A stretch of 64,000 nucleotides of DNA from Gp6-AA40 sp035571515 (lineage in GTDB: Bacteria; Acidobacteriota; Vicinamibacteria; Vicinamibacterales; UBA2999), in contig DATNCQ010000194.1 in NCBI GenBank assembly GCA_035571515.1, positions 1 through 64,000 on the forward strand, read 5' to 3'. The notes beneath the pieces are model-generated. The model was not told the origin of the DNA and did no database searches. It saw only the letters and a list, made by a program, of their open reading frames with translations. This document shows, piece by piece, positions 51,105-60,298 of the stretch (position 1 is the first letter of the stretch; every line of letters begins with the position of its first letter). The position numbers and the translations under genes were made by a program.

Positions 51105-53097
51105 CGACAAAGCACGCGCCTTGACCGAGGGCGGTCCTGGCCTGAATCGTCCCACCGTGTGCGTTGACGATTTCCCTGGAGATATACAAGCCCAGGCCCA
51201 ACCCGCCGAAATGCATCAACGGGGCGACCCGCTCGAAGCGCTTGAACAGCCTGCCCTGGTCTTCTTCGGCGATGCCAATCCCCGCGTCCTTCACCTGCAG
51301 GCATGCGCCGCACTCCTGCGACGTGACGGAGATCTCGATCGGCTTGCCGGCGCCAAACTTGATCGCATTCGTCAACAGGTTGATGACCACGCGTTCAATC
51401 TGTTCGCGGTCCCATTCTCCGATGACCGACGCGTCCGCATGCACCTGCAGCGGGCAATGGGCCTTCTCGGCGTCTTCGCAGTAGCGCGCTGAGACCTCCC
51501 GCGCGATGGCCGCCAGGTCGCACGGACGACGTTTCAACGTCAGTTCGCCGCCGCCGATGCGGGCGACGCTCAGCAGATCTTCCGACACCTTCAGGAGCTT
51601 GCTCACCTGCCTGCACACACCATCGACAAGCGTTTCGAGTTCGTGCGACCTCCCCAGCGCTCGCGGGTCGCCGTCGGCGACCATGCGTGCAAGCACCTGC
51701 GCCTGCAACTTCAACGGCGTCAGAGGCGTCCTCAGCTCGTGAGAGGCGGCGGACAGGAACGCCTCTCTCACTTCGACGGCCTTGGCCAGCGACTCGCGCA
51801 CGCGGACATGTTGAATGGCGAGCGCCGCGGCTCCTGCGGCGTCGATGACCAGCTGCACGTCCGACGCACTGGGCCGCCGCACCTCGCGGAAATACATCGC
51901 GAAGGTGCCGAGCACCTTGAAGTCCTTCGAAAAGATGGGGCTCGACCAGCACGCACGCAGGCCATGGGACGCCGCCAGGCCGCGGTACTCCGCCCACAGC
52001 GGATCGGTCTGAATATCCTCGACCACGACCAATTCACCCCGATACGCCGCCGTGCCGCAGGAGCCGGCGCTGGGGCCGATCGAAGCGCCGTGAATGGCAC
52101 GACTGAACGCCTCCGGCAGGTTGGGGGCGGCACCGGTGAGCAGACGTTGTCCCGGCTCGTCGAGCAGCAGGACCGAGCCGATGACGCCCTTACTCAGGGT
52201 CTCGATGGCCCGCAGCAGGATATTCAACGCTTCCGTCAGCGAGTCGGTGGTCGCGAGCAGATCGAACATGTCTCGTTGCGCGGCGAGCAGGACCTGCGAT
52301 CGTCGCTTCGCTGTCACGTCGTCGACGATGGCCTGGACGCCGGTGTAGCGGCCGTCCGCGCCGTACATGGAATTGGCCGCCACCGACGCCCACACGCGCG
52401 AGCCGTTCTTGTGGCGCAACTCCAGGTCGAAGTGCGTACGCTCTCCCTGCCGCCGCCTGGACAGGTGGGCCTTGGCGACGCTGCGATGGCTGCGATCGAT
52501 GAAGGTGAAGACGGACCGGCCCTTCATCTCCTCAGGTGAGTAGCCGAGCATCTCCGCCAGCCTGGCATTGGTGAAGATCGTTCTCCCCACCTCGTCACCG
52601 ACCCAGATGCCCTCGTCCGCATTTTCGACAATCAGGCGATACCGCCGCTCACTCTGACGGAGCTGTTCGCCGGCGAACTTCTGTTCCGTCACATCCTGGC
52701 AGACGCCGATCATGCGCGCCACCTGGCCGCGTTCGTCGAGCAGCGCGTGACCCCAGGTACGAACCCAGCGCATCGAGCCGTCAGGCCGGAGTATTCGTAC
52801 TTCGTGCGTAAAGGACTTCTGGTCGATGAACAGCCGTTCGACCGTGGCGCGCACGCGCGCGCGATCGCGAGGATGAACTTTCTGGAGATACCCCTCGAAT
52901 GTGGGCGTGTATTCCGCGGGAGACAGATCGTAGATGCGATACAGCTCGGGGGACCATGTGACGCGGCCCGGCGCCACTTCCCACTCCCAGACGCCGATGT
53001 GAGCGACCTCCTGGACTTCGGTGAACAGGCGGCGTTGGCGCCGCAACTCGCCGTCGCAGTCATCGAGCGACGTGAGCTGGGGGTACCGACTAATCAT
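51085..53097 (-). CDS. PAS-PAS-GAF sensor histidine kinase
   Basis: 670 residues, soluble. PAS1 spans about 35-145 (IGVWEWEVAPGRVTWSPELY), PAS2 about 150-265 (YRLIVENADEGIWVGDEVGR), and GAF about 285-430 (GELVVVEDIQTDPLWAEYRG). HisKA follows with His453 in ASHELRTPLT, then an HATPase_c domain with NLLTNAIKFG, DAGIGI and GGLGLGLYI. It autophosphorylates on His453. The response regulator gene immediately upstream ends inside its first codons, so the pair is translationally coupled and is a likely cognate couple. The input ligand is unknown; PAS/GAF domains often sense redox state, light or small molecules. Confidence 0.9.
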   Translation of the reverse strand: MISRYPQLTSLDDCDGELRRQRRLFTEVQEVAHIGVWEWEVAPGRVTWSPELYRIYDLSPAEYTPTFEGYLQKVHPRDRARVRATVERLFIDQKSFTHEVRILRPDGSMRWVRTWGHALLDERGQVARMIGVCQDVTEQKFAGEQLRQSERRYRLIVENADEGIWVGDEVGRTIFTNARLAEMLGYSPEEMKGRSVFTFIDRSHRSVAKAHLSRRRQGERTHFDLELRHKNGSRVWASVAANSMYGADGRYTGVQAIVDDVTAKRRSQVLLAAQRDMFDLLATTDSLTEALNILLRAIETLSKGVIGSVLLLDEPGQRLLTGAAPNLPEAFSRAIHGASIGPSAGSCGTAAYRGELVVVEDIQTDPLWAEYRGLAASHGLRACWSSPIFSKDFKVLGTFAMYFREVRRPSASDVQLVIDAAGAAALAIQHVRVRESLAKAVEVREAFLSAASHELRTPLTPLKLQAQVLARMVADGDPRALGRSHELETLVDGVCRQVSKLLKVSEDLLSVARIGGGELTLKRRPCDLAAIAREVSARYCEDAEKAHCPLQVHADASVIGEWDREQIERVVINLLTNAIKFGAGKPIEISVTSQECGACLQVKDAGIGIAEEDQGRLFKRFERVAPLMHFGGLGLGLYISREIVNAHGGTIQARTALGQGACFVVNLPAH

Positions 53098-53545
53098 CGT
53101 GTGCGGCGTATTGCTCGACCAGGTCGAGGATTTGATCGATCTCGACGGGTTTCTGCATGACGCTGAGGCGCCTCGCCAGGCCCGTCGCCCTCTCCGGAAA
53201 GGCCGTCACGACAATCGTCGGTATGGAGGAGAGCTGAAGATCGCGAGCCAGTTCATGGTCGAACGCGCATCCATCCATGACGGGCATCATGAGGTCGAGG
53301 AGGATCAGGCATGGCGTCAGGCCGTTGCGCAGGTGCTCGAGCGCCTCGAGCCCGTTGGCGGCCGTCACGACCGGACAACCAACCGACTGGACCAGGTAGC
53401 GAAGCATTTCCCTGGTCGCGTCGTCATCCTCGACCACCAGCAGCGGCCGGTTGCGGGTTCCTTCCTCGAGAGCGAACGCGGATCCCGAGGCGCCACTCCT
53501 GGCGGAGCCGTTCCCCGGCTTGGCGTGTGCGTCAGTAGTGGCCAT
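53090..53545 (-). CDS. Single-domain response regulator
   Basis: 151 residues from Met 53545; codons upstream in the open frame are not needed. A 33-residue Gly/Ala/Ser-rich N-terminal tail precedes a receiver domain. The acidic pocket is VVEDDDA, the phospho-acceptor is Asp84 in LILLDLMMPVMDG, the Thr is in IVVTAF, and the Lys is in VMQKPVE. There is no output domain, so it acts through protein interaction or phosphotransfer. Its stop overlaps the start of the histidine kinase by eight bases. The receiver sequence (LLDLMMPVMDG, KPVEIDQILDLVEQ) is typical of regulators paired with hybrid or PAS kinases. Confidence 0.88.
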   Translation of the reverse strand: MATTDAHAKPGNGSARSGASGSAFALEEGTRNRPLLVVEDDDATREMLRYLVQSVGCPVVTAANGLEALEHLRNGLTPCLILLDLMMPVMDGCAFDHELARDLQLSSIPTIVVTAFPERATGLARRLSVMQKPVEIDQILDLVEQYAAHDD

Positions 53546-53827
53546 GGGCGAAACTCCGAACGCGACGTGCCGGTGGACAGGGAGAACGCTTCCCTTGTTC
53601 GAGGGCACGAATCGTACCGCGACCGCAGGTCGCGGCGGCCTGGCGCGGAGTGATTGCCGATCGCGAAGGTCCGTGATCAGAGCAGAGGCGGCGAACGCCG
53701 CTGACGACCATTCGTCAGTACGCGGGGTGCGACGGCGTTCCGGTCAAGGACGGCCCCGCACGATAATTTCGTCGGCGACACGGACGCGGATCGCCGCGGA
53801 CACGTCTCTGAACCGTGAAAGCAGACC

Positions 53828-54448
53828 ATGACGCTGCAGTATGCCCTCGAGATCGTCGGAACGGCGGTGTTTGCCATCAGCGGCGTCTTTGCGGTGACGC
53901 GTCGTGGGCTCGATGTCATTGGCGCGCTGGCGCTCGGCATGGTCACGGCGCTCGGCGGCGGCACGGTGCGGGACCTCATCATCGCGGCACCGCCGTTCTG
54001 GATCATCGACGCGAACTACCTGTGGGCGGCGGCCGCCGGCGCGTTGATCGCGTTTTCGCTCGGAGGGCTGATTCGCAGCACGCAGCGGGTCGTCCTCTAC
54101 GCCGACGGTCTCGGAGCGGCGCTGTTCGCGGTCGCGGCTGTCGATAAGACCCTGTCGATGCAATTCCCCGAGTCCGTGGCCGTCATGATGGGGGTGCTCA
54201 CGGGCATAGGCGGCGGGTTGATTCGGGACGTTCTCGCCGGCCGGCCGACGCTGCTGATGTCGCGCGATATCTACGCGACACCGATCCTGCTCGGCTGCGT
54301 CACGCTCGTGGCGTTGCGGCACGCGGCTCCCGAGACGCCGTATGCGGCGGCCATCGCCATCACCGTCATCTTCGGCATACGCGCGATAGCTATCTACAGG
54401 CATCTCGAGATGCCCTTATGGCTGACGCATGGCAGCCGTGACGCGTGA
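53828..54448 (+). CDS. TRIC-type (UPF0126/YicG) membrane channel protein
   Basis: 206 residues with seven hydrophobic helices in two homologous halves. The two signature loops are GGGTVRDLII (first half) and GGGLIRDVLAGR (second half), the GGG..RD motif that lines the pore in bacterial TRIC homologues. Helices include LEIVGTAVFAISGVFAVTR, YLWAAAAGALIAFSLGGLI and ILLGCVTLVALRHA. Studied prokaryotic members form trimeric monovalent-cation channels. The gene lies alone on the plus strand between two signalling pairs, with no evident operon partner. Confidence 0.88.
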   Translation: MTLQYALEIVGTAVFAISGVFAVTRRGLDVIGALALGMVTALGGGTVRDLIIAAPPFWIIDANYLWAAAAGALIAFSLGGLIRSTQRVVLYADGLGAALFAVAAVDKTLSMQFPESVAVMMGVLTGIGGGLIRDVLAGRPTLLMSRDIYATPILLGCVTLVALRHAAPETPYAAAIAITVIFGIRAIAIYRHLEMPLWLTHGSRDA

Positions 54449-54545
54449 GGCAGGAGGCCGTCAAAACCTCGTTCATCCGGCGGTCGGTGATCACCACCGG
54501 TTGTGAAACGGCAGCCGGTAACGTGCGCGGAGCCGGGCACACTTC

Positions 54546-54947
54546 ATGCTGAATCAGACGCACATGCTGCCTGGTGCTCGCGTTCTCGTCGCGGACGACG
54601 ATCCCCAGCTGCTCGACGCGGTGACGGACGCCTTCACGCGACTCGACGCCGCCGTCGTTCGCGCGTCCAGCGGCGCGGACCTCATCGAGCAGTTGGCGAC
54701 GGCAGGGCCCTTCGATCTCGTCGTCACGGACATCAGCATGCCGTGGATGAGCGGCTTGCAGGCGATCCGCTCGACGCGCGCGGCCGGCCTGCCGACCTCG
54801 GTCATCTTCATGACCGCGCTGTCGGATCCGCGCATCGCCGCGCAGGTCAAAGCCCTGGGCTCCAACATCGTCCTGCTGCGCAAGCCGTTCGAGCTGAGCG
54901 AGCTCGCCTCGTCTGCCTCGATGCTGTTGTCGGCCAGGCGGCCCTGA
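54546..54947 (+). CDS. Single-domain response regulator upstream of a DAC gene
   Basis: 133 residues comprising one receiver domain. The acidic pair is in VLVADDDPQLLD, the phospho-acceptor is Asp62 in LVVTDISMPWMSG, the switch Thr is in VIFMTALSD, and the Lys is in LLRKPFELSEL. No output domain is present. It lies 15 bases before the diadenylate-cyclase-like gene on the same strand, so the two are very probably co-transcribed; a functional link between phosphorylation and c-di-AMP is inferred. A likely phosphodonor is the PAS/GAF kinase encoded convergently at 56223. Confidence 0.88.
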   Translation: MLNQTHMLPGARVLVADDDPQLLDAVTDAFTRLDAAVVRASSGADLIEQLATAGPFDLVVTDISMPWMSGLQAIRSTRAAGLPTSVIFMTALSDPRIAAQVKALGSNIVLLRKPFELSELASSASMLLSARRP

Positions 54948-54962
54948 CGGAGTGGCACGGGC

Positions 54963-56207
54963 ATGAGAGGAGATGCCGCCCTGACTCCTTCACATCCTGC
55001 CGCTCCTGCAGACCCGGCGGTCTCCGTTTTCCCTCCCGCACTTGTCCGTGTGCTGCGCGAACGGTTTGCCGCCGAGCGCGGCTACCTCTCGGAGGTCGAC
55101 GACGAGGTCATCGTGCAGCTGCTCACGACGGTCTTCTTTGCGGGGCTCGAGACATACGAAGGAGAGCGCAATCCGATCGGTGTGGCGTTCCTCGGCAAGA
55201 GTCAGTCCGATTTCATCATCCCGCAAGGCTCCGACGCCGGAGGCGCATTCCTCTACCAGTGGAAGGTCATGCCGTTCGAGACGCCGCGCCCCTTTGCCAG
55301 CCGCGAGCTCGTGAAGCTGGCGGTCGCCGGAGTCGATCGCCGGATCTATTCGGCCGTCGGCGTCCTCGAGAACGGCAGCCTGGCCATCACCGGGCTGGCG
55401 CGCGAAGGCCTGAACGCCGACTCGGACGCGTTCGTCAAGATCATCTCCTCGAGCCCGGGTTGCCTGTCGATCCGTCGCGGCCGGGATCTGCTGCTTGGCT
55501 ACGAGCGCGGGACGATCCTCACGGGCGGCGAAGAACTGGTGTTTTCTGCCGGTCCTATCCGGCGCGCGCTCGAAGGGAATGCCGGTGCGGCCGGCCTGGA
55601 GGGCGACGCGGTCTCCGACTACCTGGATGTCATCCGTTCAATCGTGCGCGAGATGTCCGCGCATGGCCGGGGAGGCATCCTCATCGTCACCCACGAGGCG
55701 CAGCCGGACGTCGCCGGGTCGGCGACGTACAAGATGGCGCTCGACTCGTCGCTGACAACGCTGCTTCGGCTCGTCCGGCGCATCACGTGGAAACAGGACG
55801 CCGGTCGGCAGGAGGCCGCCGCTCCCCCCTTCGGCGACGTGCTCCGCAATGCGTTGCTCACCGAAGTCGAGCGCGTCGTCGAGGAGTTCGGGGCGCTGAC
55901 GGGCATCGACGGCGCGATCCTGCTCAACCGCGACCTGGCGTTGATCGCGTTCGGCGTGATCCTGCCGGTGGGACGCCCGACCACGGTCGCACAGGCGGTG
56001 GATGCCGAGGGACAGCATGGCCGCATCATCGACATGGGCAGCCGCGGCACCCGCCATCGGGCAAGCGTCACCTACGCCGCACGGCATCCGGGGAATGTCG
56101 TCTTCGTGGCGTCGGAGGACGGCCAGGTCTCGTGCCTGTTTCGCTCTTCGTCCCAGCACCACGTGCGCATGTGGCGCCTGGGACCATCCGACGTGCACAT
56201 CACCTGA
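54963..56207 (+). CDS. DisA_N-type diadenylate cyclase with DACNV-like sensor region
   Basis: 414 residues. The first 280 residues form an unassigned alpha/beta region (VFFAGLETYEGERNPIGVAF, SDFIIPQGSDAGGAFLYQW) that fits the reported DACNV-type sensor domain. Residues 290-400 form a DAC (DisA_N) domain with both catalytic motifs: DGA at 316-318 (GIDGAILLNRDLALIAFGVI) and RHR within GTRHRAS at 362-368. These are the residues that bind ATP and metal in proteins making cyclic di-AMP. No transmembrane segment is visible, so it is probably cytosolic. It follows a response regulator gene, suggesting control by a two-component system. The HK gene downstream converges 15 bases away. Confidence 0.85.
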   Translation: MRGDAALTPSHPAAPADPAVSVFPPALVRVLRERFAAERGYLSEVDDEVIVQLLTTVFFAGLETYEGERNPIGVAFLGKSQSDFIIPQGSDAGGAFLYQWKVMPFETPRPFASRELVKLAVAGVDRRIYSAVGVLENGSLAITGLAREGLNADSDAFVKIISSSPGCLSIRRGRDLLLGYERGTILTGGEELVFSAGPIRRALEGNAGAAGLEGDAVSDYLDVIRSIVREMSAHGRGGILIVTHEAQPDVAGSATYKMALDSSLTTLLRLVRRITWKQDAGRQEAAAPPFGDVLRNALLTEVERVVEEFGALTGIDGAILLNRDLALIAFGVILPVGRPTTVAQAVDAEGQHGRIIDMGSRGTRHRASVTYAARHPGNVVFVASEDGQVSCLFRSSSQHHVRMWRLGPSDVHIT

Positions 56208-56222
56208 TCAGGGCGTCACGAA

Positions 56223-58694
56223 TCACGCCTGGGGTATCGTGAACCAGAAGGTCGTGCCCCTGCCCGGCCTGCTCGTGACCCCGATTCGCCCCCCGTGCGC
56301 TTCGACAATACCCTTGGCGATCGGCAGCCCGAGCCCGGCCCCGTGACGTCCGCTCCTGGTGACCTGCCAGAATCGGTCGAACACGAGCGGCAGGTGCTCG
56401 GGGGCGATGCCGACGCCGGTATCCGCAACCCAGAAACGGACTTCGCGCTCGCGTGCAGCCGCGCCGGCGGTGATGGAACCACCGGGTTCGGTGAACTTGA
56501 TCGCGTTGCCGATCAAGTTCTCGACGACCTGAAGAAGCCGATCCCGATCGCCGAGCATGTCGGGAACGTCATCATCCACATCGACGCGAAGCTCAAGAGC
56601 AGACGAGTCGGCGAGCGGCCGCAGCATCTCCACCGCCCCGACGATCAGCTCGCGGGCAGACAATCGGGCTCGTTCGATGGTCGGCTGGCCTGACTCCATC
56701 CGCGCGACGTCCAGCAAATCCTGAATGAGCCTGTTCATGCGCGTGGCGGCGCGGTGGATGGCGTCCTCCGGCTTGTGAGACTGCCCTGCGGGCTCCGGGC
56801 ACTGACGCCGCAGTAAAGCCGATTGCAACAGGATGGTCGACAACGGGTTCCGGAGGTCGTGAGCGACGACGCTGAGCACTTGATCGCGGATGTGGGAGGC
56901 CTGGACCGACGCCCTGTAGAGCCGTGCGTTCAGGATGGCCATGCCCGCCCGGTCCGCCAGCGCTTCCGCCAATGGAAGGTCGCCGTGGCCGTACACGCGG
57001 GAGGGAGTCGAGGAACCGAGAAACAGCGCGCCGAGCGATTGTCCGCGCGCCACCATCGGCACCGCGACGAACGACGTGATGCCGGTGGCGAGGAGTGCCT
57101 GCAGGTGTTCCGGCCCCTGCGCAACCGACTCGAGGTACGGACGCGTGACGTGCTCGACCACCTCGGGACGCTGGCTCTCGACCACGGACCGAACAAGGTG
57201 ATGGAGACCTCGGTCGGGTGGCAGGCCCTCGAGCACCCGGCACAACTCGGCCTTCGACGGATCGGCACTCGCGACTTTCAGCCGCTTGAGCCGCCCATCC
57301 TCCTCCATCACGTCGACGGCACACCAGTCCGCGGCGTGCTCGACGACGAACTGCGTCAGCGTCGCCAGCGTCGACTCGTAGTCGAGCGATGCGGACAGCG
57401 CGACGCTCACGTCGGCGAGCAGCTGTCGTTCTTTTTCAGCCCGCTTTCGCTCGGTAATGTCCTCCGAGATCCCGAGTAGATGCGTGGTGCGACCGGCCCT
57501 GTCGAGGATCGGCACTTTTTTCGTGTGCAGGAGGCGAACGCCTCGATCGGTCTGGATCGGCTCCTCGGCGATGTCGACGACCGCGCCGCCCGCCAGTGTT
57601 TCGCGATCCTTTTCGACAAAGGACTCGGCCTGTTCCCGCGGCCAGAAATCGTAGTCGGTCTTGCCGAGGAACCTCTCGCGCGGCCAGCCGAGCAGCTCTT
57701 CCCCGGCACGGTTGAACCGCAGGAACCGTAACGACGTGCTGTCCTTGATGAACAACATGAGCGGAATGTTTTCGATGACGGCGTCGAGGTGGGCGTTGGC
57801 GTCCTTGAGTTCGTCCTCGATGCGCTTGCGCTCCGTGATGTCCCGGAACACCACCGTCAGCAGGGTGTTCCCGCCGACCTGCAGCTTCGAGATCGCCGCC
57901 TCCGCCGGGAACTCCTCGCCGCTTCTGCGGAGACCCGCGATCGCCTGCCGTTCTCCCATGCGGCGGGAGGTCGCTTCGCCGGATGCGAACGTCTCGACGT
58001 GCTGACGATGAATCCCGCGAAACCGCTCGGGAACGAGGCAGTCCAGCGACATCCCGATCGCCTCCGCCTTCGAGTAGCCGAAGATCCGCTCCGCTCCACT
58101 GTTGAAGATGACGATACGCTGCTCGTCGTCGACCGAGATGATGGCATCGGCGGCAATCTCGACAATCCCGGCAAACTGCGACTCCGACTCCCGCAACCGT
58201 TGTTCCGCCGCATTGGCCAGGGCGAACAAGGCCGCGAACTCGCGACGCTCCGCTTCGAGCCTATGCTGCTCGGTCACGTCGTCGATGGCGTGAATGATGT
58301 ACGCGACCTCGCCGCCGGGACCGAGCACCGGGGAGTTCTTCGACTTCCACCATCGTTTCTCGAACGCTCCTCCCGTTTCCGCGGGCTCTCGAATGTCGTA
58401 CCGTTCGACCGCCGCCGGATCGGCAAGGCGGCTGGCGAGCACGCGCGCCAGGGACGCCTTGAGCTTCGTCACGCCGCCGGCGGCTGGATCCGACGAATCG
58501 TCGGGAACCACCTCGAAGAGCCCGCGCCCCAGAATGTCTTCGCGCCTGGTGCGCGTGACGTGCGTGTAGGCATCGCTCACGGCGACGACGGTGTAGCGGG
58601 GAGCGTCGGGGAGAAGGACGAGATAGAGTCCCGGTGCGGCCTCGAAGAGGGTCTGGAAATCGGGTTTCGACAGGTACCTCTCGGTGCCTTGCAT
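56223..58694 (-). CDS. Multi-PAS/GAF sensor histidine kinase
   Basis: 823 residues, soluble. PAS-type domains span about 10-145 (YTVVAVSDAYTHVTRTRRED), 165-290 (IVEIAADAIISVDDEQRIVI) and 300-420 (VIENIPLMLFIKDSTSLRFL). A GAF domain covers about 425-595, then HisKA with His612 in VVAHDLRNPLS, and HATPase_c with ENLIGNAIKF, DTGVGIAPEHL and GAGLGLPIAK. The 'HDLRNPLS' box marks the class of PAS kinases that signal soluble regulators. The gene converges with the response-regulator/diadenylate-cyclase operon (15 bases apart) and is a candidate partner for that regulator. No regulator gene is fused or overlapping. Confidence 0.9.
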   Translation of the reverse strand: MQGTERYLSKPDFQTLFEAAPGLYLVLLPDAPRYTVVAVSDAYTHVTRTRREDILGRGLFEVVPDDSSDPAAGGVTKLKASLARVLASRLADPAAVERYDIREPAETGGAFEKRWWKSKNSPVLGPGGEVAYIIHAIDDVTEQHRLEAERREFAALFALANAAEQRLRESESQFAGIVEIAADAIISVDDEQRIVIFNSGAERIFGYSKAEAIGMSLDCLVPERFRGIHRQHVETFASGEATSRRMGERQAIAGLRRSGEEFPAEAAISKLQVGGNTLLTVVFRDITERKRIEDELKDANAHLDAVIENIPLMLFIKDSTSLRFLRFNRAGEELLGWPRERFLGKTDYDFWPREQAESFVEKDRETLAGGAVVDIAEEPIQTDRGVRLLHTKKVPILDRAGRTTHLLGISEDITERKRAEKERQLLADVSVALSASLDYESTLATLTQFVVEHAADWCAVDVMEEDGRLKRLKVASADPSKAELCRVLEGLPPDRGLHHLVRSVVESQRPEVVEHVTRPYLESVAQGPEHLQALLATGITSFVAVPMVARGQSLGALFLGSSTPSRVYGHGDLPLAEALADRAGMAILNARLYRASVQASHIRDQVLSVVAHDLRNPLSTILLQSALLRRQCPEPAGQSHKPEDAIHRAATRMNRLIQDLLDVARMESGQPTIERARLSARELIVGAVEMLRPLADSSALELRVDVDDDVPDMLGDRDRLLQVVENLIGNAIKFTEPGGSITAGAAAREREVRFWVADTGVGIAPEHLPLVFDRFWQVTRSGRHGAGLGLPIAKGIVEAHGGRIGVTSRPGRGTTFWFTIPQA

Positions 58695-58871
58695 GGTTGT
58701 TGAATGGAACTCACCATGTACCGTGAGCCCCGATTCGTTTCGCCCGGGAACAGGCGCCGGCGCGGTTCGGACCAGCTCGGACTGCAGGCTTCATACCAGC
58801 AGCGAATGCGCGTCGAGAGCGAATCCGATTCCTGAATCGGTGACGGAGAGTCCCAGCCTGTCGAGGCGCCG

Positions 58872-59684
58872 TCAGCCGTCGGCGGGCCGACCGGCAGTCG
58901 TCGAATCTACGACACCTGAGAAAAGTGCGACCGTCGCTATCAGTGTGACCACGAACAATGGGCCCCACACGGGCAATTCGCCCGGCGCTGCGGCAAGACC
59001 GCGCTCGATCGCCACGACGGCATTGGCTGACAGGACCAGCAAATAGATCGACGCCTGCACGCCGGCGATCGCACAGGTCACGACTCCCCACGCGCCCTGG
59101 CGCCACAGCAGCGACCCGCCGAGCGCGAGCAGCGGCACCATCACCGACAAATCCAGCGCGGCGACCAACCGAAAGGCGTCGGGCTCGACTGGTGTCGGCC
59201 GTCCTGCGAAGACATAGGCGGCCCACATCGAGACCCACGCGCTCGTAAGCGCGAGCGCTACCAGGACGAAATAACCGCCAAGCAGACGCGGTGAGATCAT
59301 TGGACGGAACCTCGCCGCCGCCGCGCCCGCGTCGACGGCAGGCAGCGCGACGATCAGGATCGCCGCGGCGACGACGAGAGCGGCCACGTAGAGGAGGAAA
59401 AACGCATTGAGGGCGGCGCCAAAGAGATAAAACCCGTAGTTGTACGCCGCGTAGCCGGTCACGCCCAGCCACAACAGGAGTCCCCACCCCGCGCCGCGGC
59501 CCGCTCGCGCACGGCCGATCAGCAACAGCGGCACGGCAACGGTCAGCGTGACCCAGTCGTTGCTGTGCCACGTCGCGCGGATCCACTCGTCGTCACGGTA
59601 CTGCGCCGGAAACGCCAGGCCAAGAGACGATTGGACGACCATCAGGCCCGCAAGCACCGACGTGAGCCGTTGCGCCCCGTTCAT
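58872..59684 (-). CDS. Seven-helix membrane protein, last gene of the SRPBCC operon
   Basis: 270 residues from the ATG at 59684, which overlaps the preceding stop as ATGA. Strong hydrophobic helices are visible: LTSVLAGLMVVQSSLGLAF, VTLTVAVPLLLIG, GLLLWLGVTGYAAYNYGFYL, AFFLLYVAALVVAAAILIVA, LLGGYFVLVALALTSAWVSM, VTCAIAGVQASIYLLVLSA and PLFVVTLIATVALFSG. Uncharged motifs such as YGFYLFGAALN recur in membrane proteins of unknown role. No catalytic motif was found. Tight coupling to three upstream genes implies a shared function, possibly in lipid or envelope chemistry; this is inference. Confidence 0.75.
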   Translation of the reverse strand: MNGAQRLTSVLAGLMVVQSSLGLAFPAQYRDDEWIRATWHSNDWVTLTVAVPLLLIGRARAGRGAGWGLLLWLGVTGYAAYNYGFYLFGAALNAFFLLYVAALVVAAAILIVALPAVDAGAAAARFRPMISPRLLGGYFVLVALALTSAWVSMWAAYVFAGRPTPVEPDAFRLVAALDLSVMVPLLALGGSLLWRQGAWGVVTCAIAGVQASIYLLVLSANAVVAIERGLAAAPGELPVWGPLFVVTLIATVALFSGVVDSTTAGRPADG

Positions 59685-60298
59685 GCCACACACCGAGCGG
59701 CCTTCGCTTCAGCCATTTCGCGTGTCACGTCGAGAAGACCATTGACCAGGACGTGCGCGCCGGCGCCAACGCCGAACGTCCAGTAGCGGCGAAACCAGCG
59801 CCGCGCGTGATGGTCGGTGGTCGCGGTGCGCATGACCCCGGACAGCAGCGTGTGGCGCGGACCGATGGGCTGAACGGACAAGGCGTAGATTGTCTTGGCG
59901 AACCCCGGTTCGGCGAAGGCGCGGAACTCGGAGGCCGAGGCCACCCGGGCGAACTCGATCACCGGGCGCCAGAACCTGCCGACAAGTCCGAGCGCGATCT
60001 CCGCGCCGTCACGCCTGCCGAGCAGCACCCAGCCACCGTTGCCCAGCGGGATCGTCGTCATGTCCTGGAGCCGCATCCGGTCCGGACGTGGCGACAGACG
60101 GCCGTGACGCAACAGTTCGCTCATGAGGTCCGGGAGGATGCGCAGCGCGCCGAGGACGGCGACAGCCGGTCGCCGGCGGCCAACCTCGAGCAGGTCCACT
60201 TCCAGCAACGCATTCCACGTCGTCGCGACGTCGGCGTCGACGACCGTCGCCACGCCGTCCGATACGTCGTAGACAGGCATCAATTCGTCAATCAACAT
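59681..60298 (-). CDS. SRPBCC-like protein B (paralogue of SRPBCC A)
   Basis: 205 residues from ATG 60298, which has GGGGAGGA upstream and lies inside the end of the preceding gene (11-base overlap). The helix-grip (SRPBCC) pattern is suggested by LMPVYDVSDGVATVVDADVA, FRAFAEPGFAKTIYALSVQP and FRRYWTFGVGAGAHVLV. The last two stretches match the neighbour at 61409-62155 (AFSEPGFVKIAWTLRADP, FRQYWAFASPGIALI), so the two genes are tandem paralogues. The fold usually binds a hydrophobic ligand. Its ligand and role are unknown. Confidence 0.72.
   Translation of the reverse strand: MLIDELMPVYDVSDGVATVVDADVATTWNALLEVDLLEVGRRRPAVAVLGALRILPDLMSELLRHGRLSPRPDRMRLQDMTTIPLGNGGWVLLGRRDGAEIALGLVGRFWRPVIEFARVASASEFRAFAEPGFAKTIYALSVQPIGPRHTLLSGVMRTATTDHHARRWFRRYWTFGVGAGAHVLVNGLLDVTREMAEAKAARCVA

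Noticed and set aside
58825..58840. CCGATTC-CT-GAATCGG inverted repeat
   Set aside because: Short arms, no divergent promoter pair nearby, and 175-base position between two same-strand genes gives no clear role. It could be chance.
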